The notes below the pieces were generated by a model. That model was not told where the DNA came from. It was given only the letters and a program-made list of their open reading frames with translations, and ran no database searches. The position numbers and the translations under genes were made by a program. A stretch of 16,091 nucleotides of DNA from Accumulibacter sp. (GTDB lineage: Bacteria > Pseudomonadota > Gammaproteobacteria > Burkholderiales > Rhodocyclaceae): contig DPSD01000509.1 in NCBI GenBank assembly GCA_003538495.1, forward strand, positions 1 through 16,091, written 5' to 3'. Below are positions 14,660-16,091 of the stretch, piece after piece. Every line of letters begins with the position of its first letter. The stretch's first letter is position 1.

Positions 14660-15535
14660 ATGTCGATAAAGAACCCGGTGGTCGCCATTACCGGCTCCTC
14701 AGGCGCCGGCACCACCTCCGTCACGCGCGCCTTCCAGCACATCTTCAGGCGCGAACAGCTTAATGCCGCCATCATCGAGGGCGACAGCTTTCACCGTTAC
14801 GACCGCCAGGAGATGCGCGCCCAGATGATCGAGACCGGCCTGGCCGGCGACCACCATTTCAGCCACTTCGGACCCGAGGCCAATCTGCTCGCGGAACTCG
14901 AAGGATTGTTTCGCGAGTACGGCGAGACCGGCCGTGGCCGCAGTCGTCACTACGTTCACGATAATGCCGAAGCCGAACTGTATGGCGCGCCGCCAGGCAC
15001 GTTTACCGAGTGGACGGATCTTCCGGCGGGCACCGACCTGTTGTTCTACGAGGGTCTCCACGCCGCCGCCACTACCGACCGGGTGGACGTCGGACGGCAC
15101 GTGGACCTGTGCATCGGCGTCGTCCCGATCATCAATCTGGAATGGATCCAGAAGCTGCATCGCGACAAGGCGCAGCGTGGCTACTCGACCGAAGCGGTAG
15201 TCGATACCATCCTGCGTCGGATGCCCGACTACATCAATTACATCTGCCCGCAGTTCTCCCGGACGCACGTCAATTTCCAGCGGGTGCCGACAGTCGACAC
15301 CTCCAACCCGTTCATCGCGCAGGATATCCCGCTGCCCGATGAAAGCCTGCTGGTGATCCGTTTCGCCAACCCCCACGGGATCGATTTTCCCTACCTGCTG
15401 AGCATGCTCGACAACTCGTTCATGTCGCGGCCGAACATCATCGTCTGTCCGGGCGGCAAGATGGGTCTGGCGATGCAGATCATCTTCACGCCGATGATCA
15501 TGCAACTGATGGACAAGAAGCGCCGCTCGCGCTGA
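14660..15535 (+). CDS. prkB: phosphoribulokinase, proteobacterial type
   Basis: Phosphoribulokinase makes ribulose-1,5-bisphosphate, the substrate of RuBisCO, from ribulose-5-phosphate and ATP; it has no other well-established major role. The 291-residue length is that of the octameric, allosterically controlled bacterial enzyme. The P-loop is GSSGAGTTS at residues 12-20. Arg31, Asp42, His45, Arg49, Glu131, Lys165 and Asp169 all fall at the numbered positions known to bind substrate or act in catalysis in the Rhodobacter sphaeroides enzyme, so it should be active. The ATG at 14660 follows AAGGAG by nine bases; the open frame reaching back to 14420 overlaps fbp and is not real. The presence of this gene implies RuBisCO elsewhere in the genome. 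An equal name is cbbP. Confidence 0.97.
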   Translation: MSIKNPVVAITGSSGAGTTSVTRAFQHIFRREQLNAAIIEGDSFHRYDRQEMRAQMIETGLAGDHHFSHFGPEANLLAELEGLFREYGETGRGRSRHYVHDNAEAELYGAPPGTFTEWTDLPAGTDLLFYEGLHAAATTDRVDVGRHVDLCIGVVPIINLEWIQKLHRDKAQRGYSTEAVVDTILRRMPDYINYICPQFSRTHVNFQRVPTVDTSNPFIAQDIPLPDESLLVIRFANPHGIDFPYLLSMLDNSFMSRPNIIVCPGGKMGLAMQIIFTPMIMQLMDKKRRSR

Positions 15536-15595
15536 AGCCAGGCAGCGGTTCGCTGCTCAAGGACTGTTTCCGTGCCCTGATTGAAGGAGGTCGCC

Positions 15596-16091
15596 GTGCC
15601 CACCGAATCCCGCAAGTTACGCCGCCGCTGCGCCAACGCGCTGCGCTTTCTCGCCATCGATGCCGTCCAGGCGGCGAATTCTGGCCACCCGGGAATGCCG
15701 ATGGGCATGGCCGACATCGCCGAAGTCCTCTGGCGCCACCACCTCAAGCACAATCCGGCCAACCCGCACTGGGCCGACCGCGACCGTTTTGTGCTGTCCA
15801 ATGGGCACGGGTCGATGCTGCTCTATGGCCTCCTGCACCTCAGCGGCTACGACCTGCCGATCGACGAGCTGAAGCGCTTCCGGCAGCTTCATTCGAAGAC
15901 GCCGGGACACCCCGAAGCCGGGCTCACGCCGGGGGTTGAAACGACCACCGGACCGCTCGGCCAGGGTCTTGCCAACGCGGTCGGCATGGCGCTCGCCGAG
16001 CGTCTGCTCGGCGAGACCTTCAACCGCGGCGGACACAAGGTCGTCGACCACTTCACCTACGCCTTCGTCGGCGATGGCTGCCTGATGGAAG
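15596..16091 (+). CDS. tkt: transketolase, N-terminal part (cut by window end)
   Basis: This thiamine-diphosphate enzyme moves two-carbon units in the regenerative part of the Calvin cycle and the pentose phosphate pathway. Only the first 165 codons are inside the window and the frame is open to the edge. It begins at a GTG at 15596 with AAGGAGG five bases upstream, giving [20 protein letters not shown]. The catalytic-site [12 protein letters not shown] has His31. SNGHGSM has His71, and [14 protein letters not shown] (116-129) follows. GDGCLMEG, with the thiamine-diphosphate metal ligand Asp160, begins just before the edge. It lies 60 bases after prk in the cbb run, so cbbT is an equal name. 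The rest of the gene, about 500 codons, should lie just right of the window. Confidence 0.96.
   Translation, partial: MPTESRKLRRRCANALRFLAIDAVQAANSGHPGMPMGMADIAEVLWRHHLKHNPANPHWADRDRFVLSNGHGSMLLYGLLHLSGYDLPIDELKRFRQLHSKTPGHPEAGLTPGVETTTGPLGQGLANAVGMALAERLLGETFNRGGHKVVDHFTYAFVGDGCLME

Overview
The window is about 16 kb of GC-rich bacterial chromosome with dense, ordinary gene packing. I see no insertion sequence, prophage structural gene, CRISPR array, tRNA or rRNA. Several features point to a betaproteobacterium, most likely in the Rhodocyclales (Dechloromonas/Accumulibacter-like): an S-adenosylhomocysteine (SAH) riboswitch in front of ahcY, the order ahcY / small holin-like membrane protein / metF, and a cbbR-fbp-prk-tkt carbon-fixation cluster whose phosphoribulokinase is of the short proteobacterial type. 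The taxonomic placement is inference from gene content; no marker gene is present.

Layout. (1) 172-1080, plus strand: a ten-helix EamA/DMT-type transporter. (2) 3974 down to 1170, minus strand: a four-gene set made of a minimal J-domain protein followed by three proteins I do not recognise (180, 241 and 399 aa). The first three genes overlap at their stop/start codons. This is the least understood part of the window. (3) 7349 down to 4160, minus strand: promoter, SAH riboswitch, ahcY, a four-helix holin-4-like membrane protein, metF, and a small TfoX N-terminal-domain protein. The spacing suggests one transcript for SAH removal and regeneration of methyl-tetrahydrofolate. (4) 8693 down to 7423, minus strand: rapZ, overlapping a membrane-anchored NusG-domain-II protein. 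(5) 8766-9956, plus strand: an M20 amidohydrolase transcribed away from rapZ. (6) 10257-12399, plus strand: an OmpR-type response regulator and its overlapping histidine kinase, preceded by a structured 300-base leader. (7) 12476 to the right end: cbbR on the minus strand, diverging from fbp, prk and the start of a transketolase gene (cut by the window edge). These form a Calvin-Benson-Bassham regulon without RuBisCO in view.

How the genes work together. AhcY clears SAH, and MetF supplies 5-methyl-THF to remethylate the resulting homocysteine, so an SAH-sensing leader on this operon fits a feed-forward circuit. CbbR lies back-to-back with the enzymes that regenerate ribulose-1,5-bisphosphate. 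An AT-rich intergenic region carries a CbbR-like half-site pair and a TAGAAT -10 box. The strongest candidates for a second look are the riboswitch expression platform, where the aptamer core is complementary to the Shine-Dalgarno region, and the J-domain operon of unknown function.
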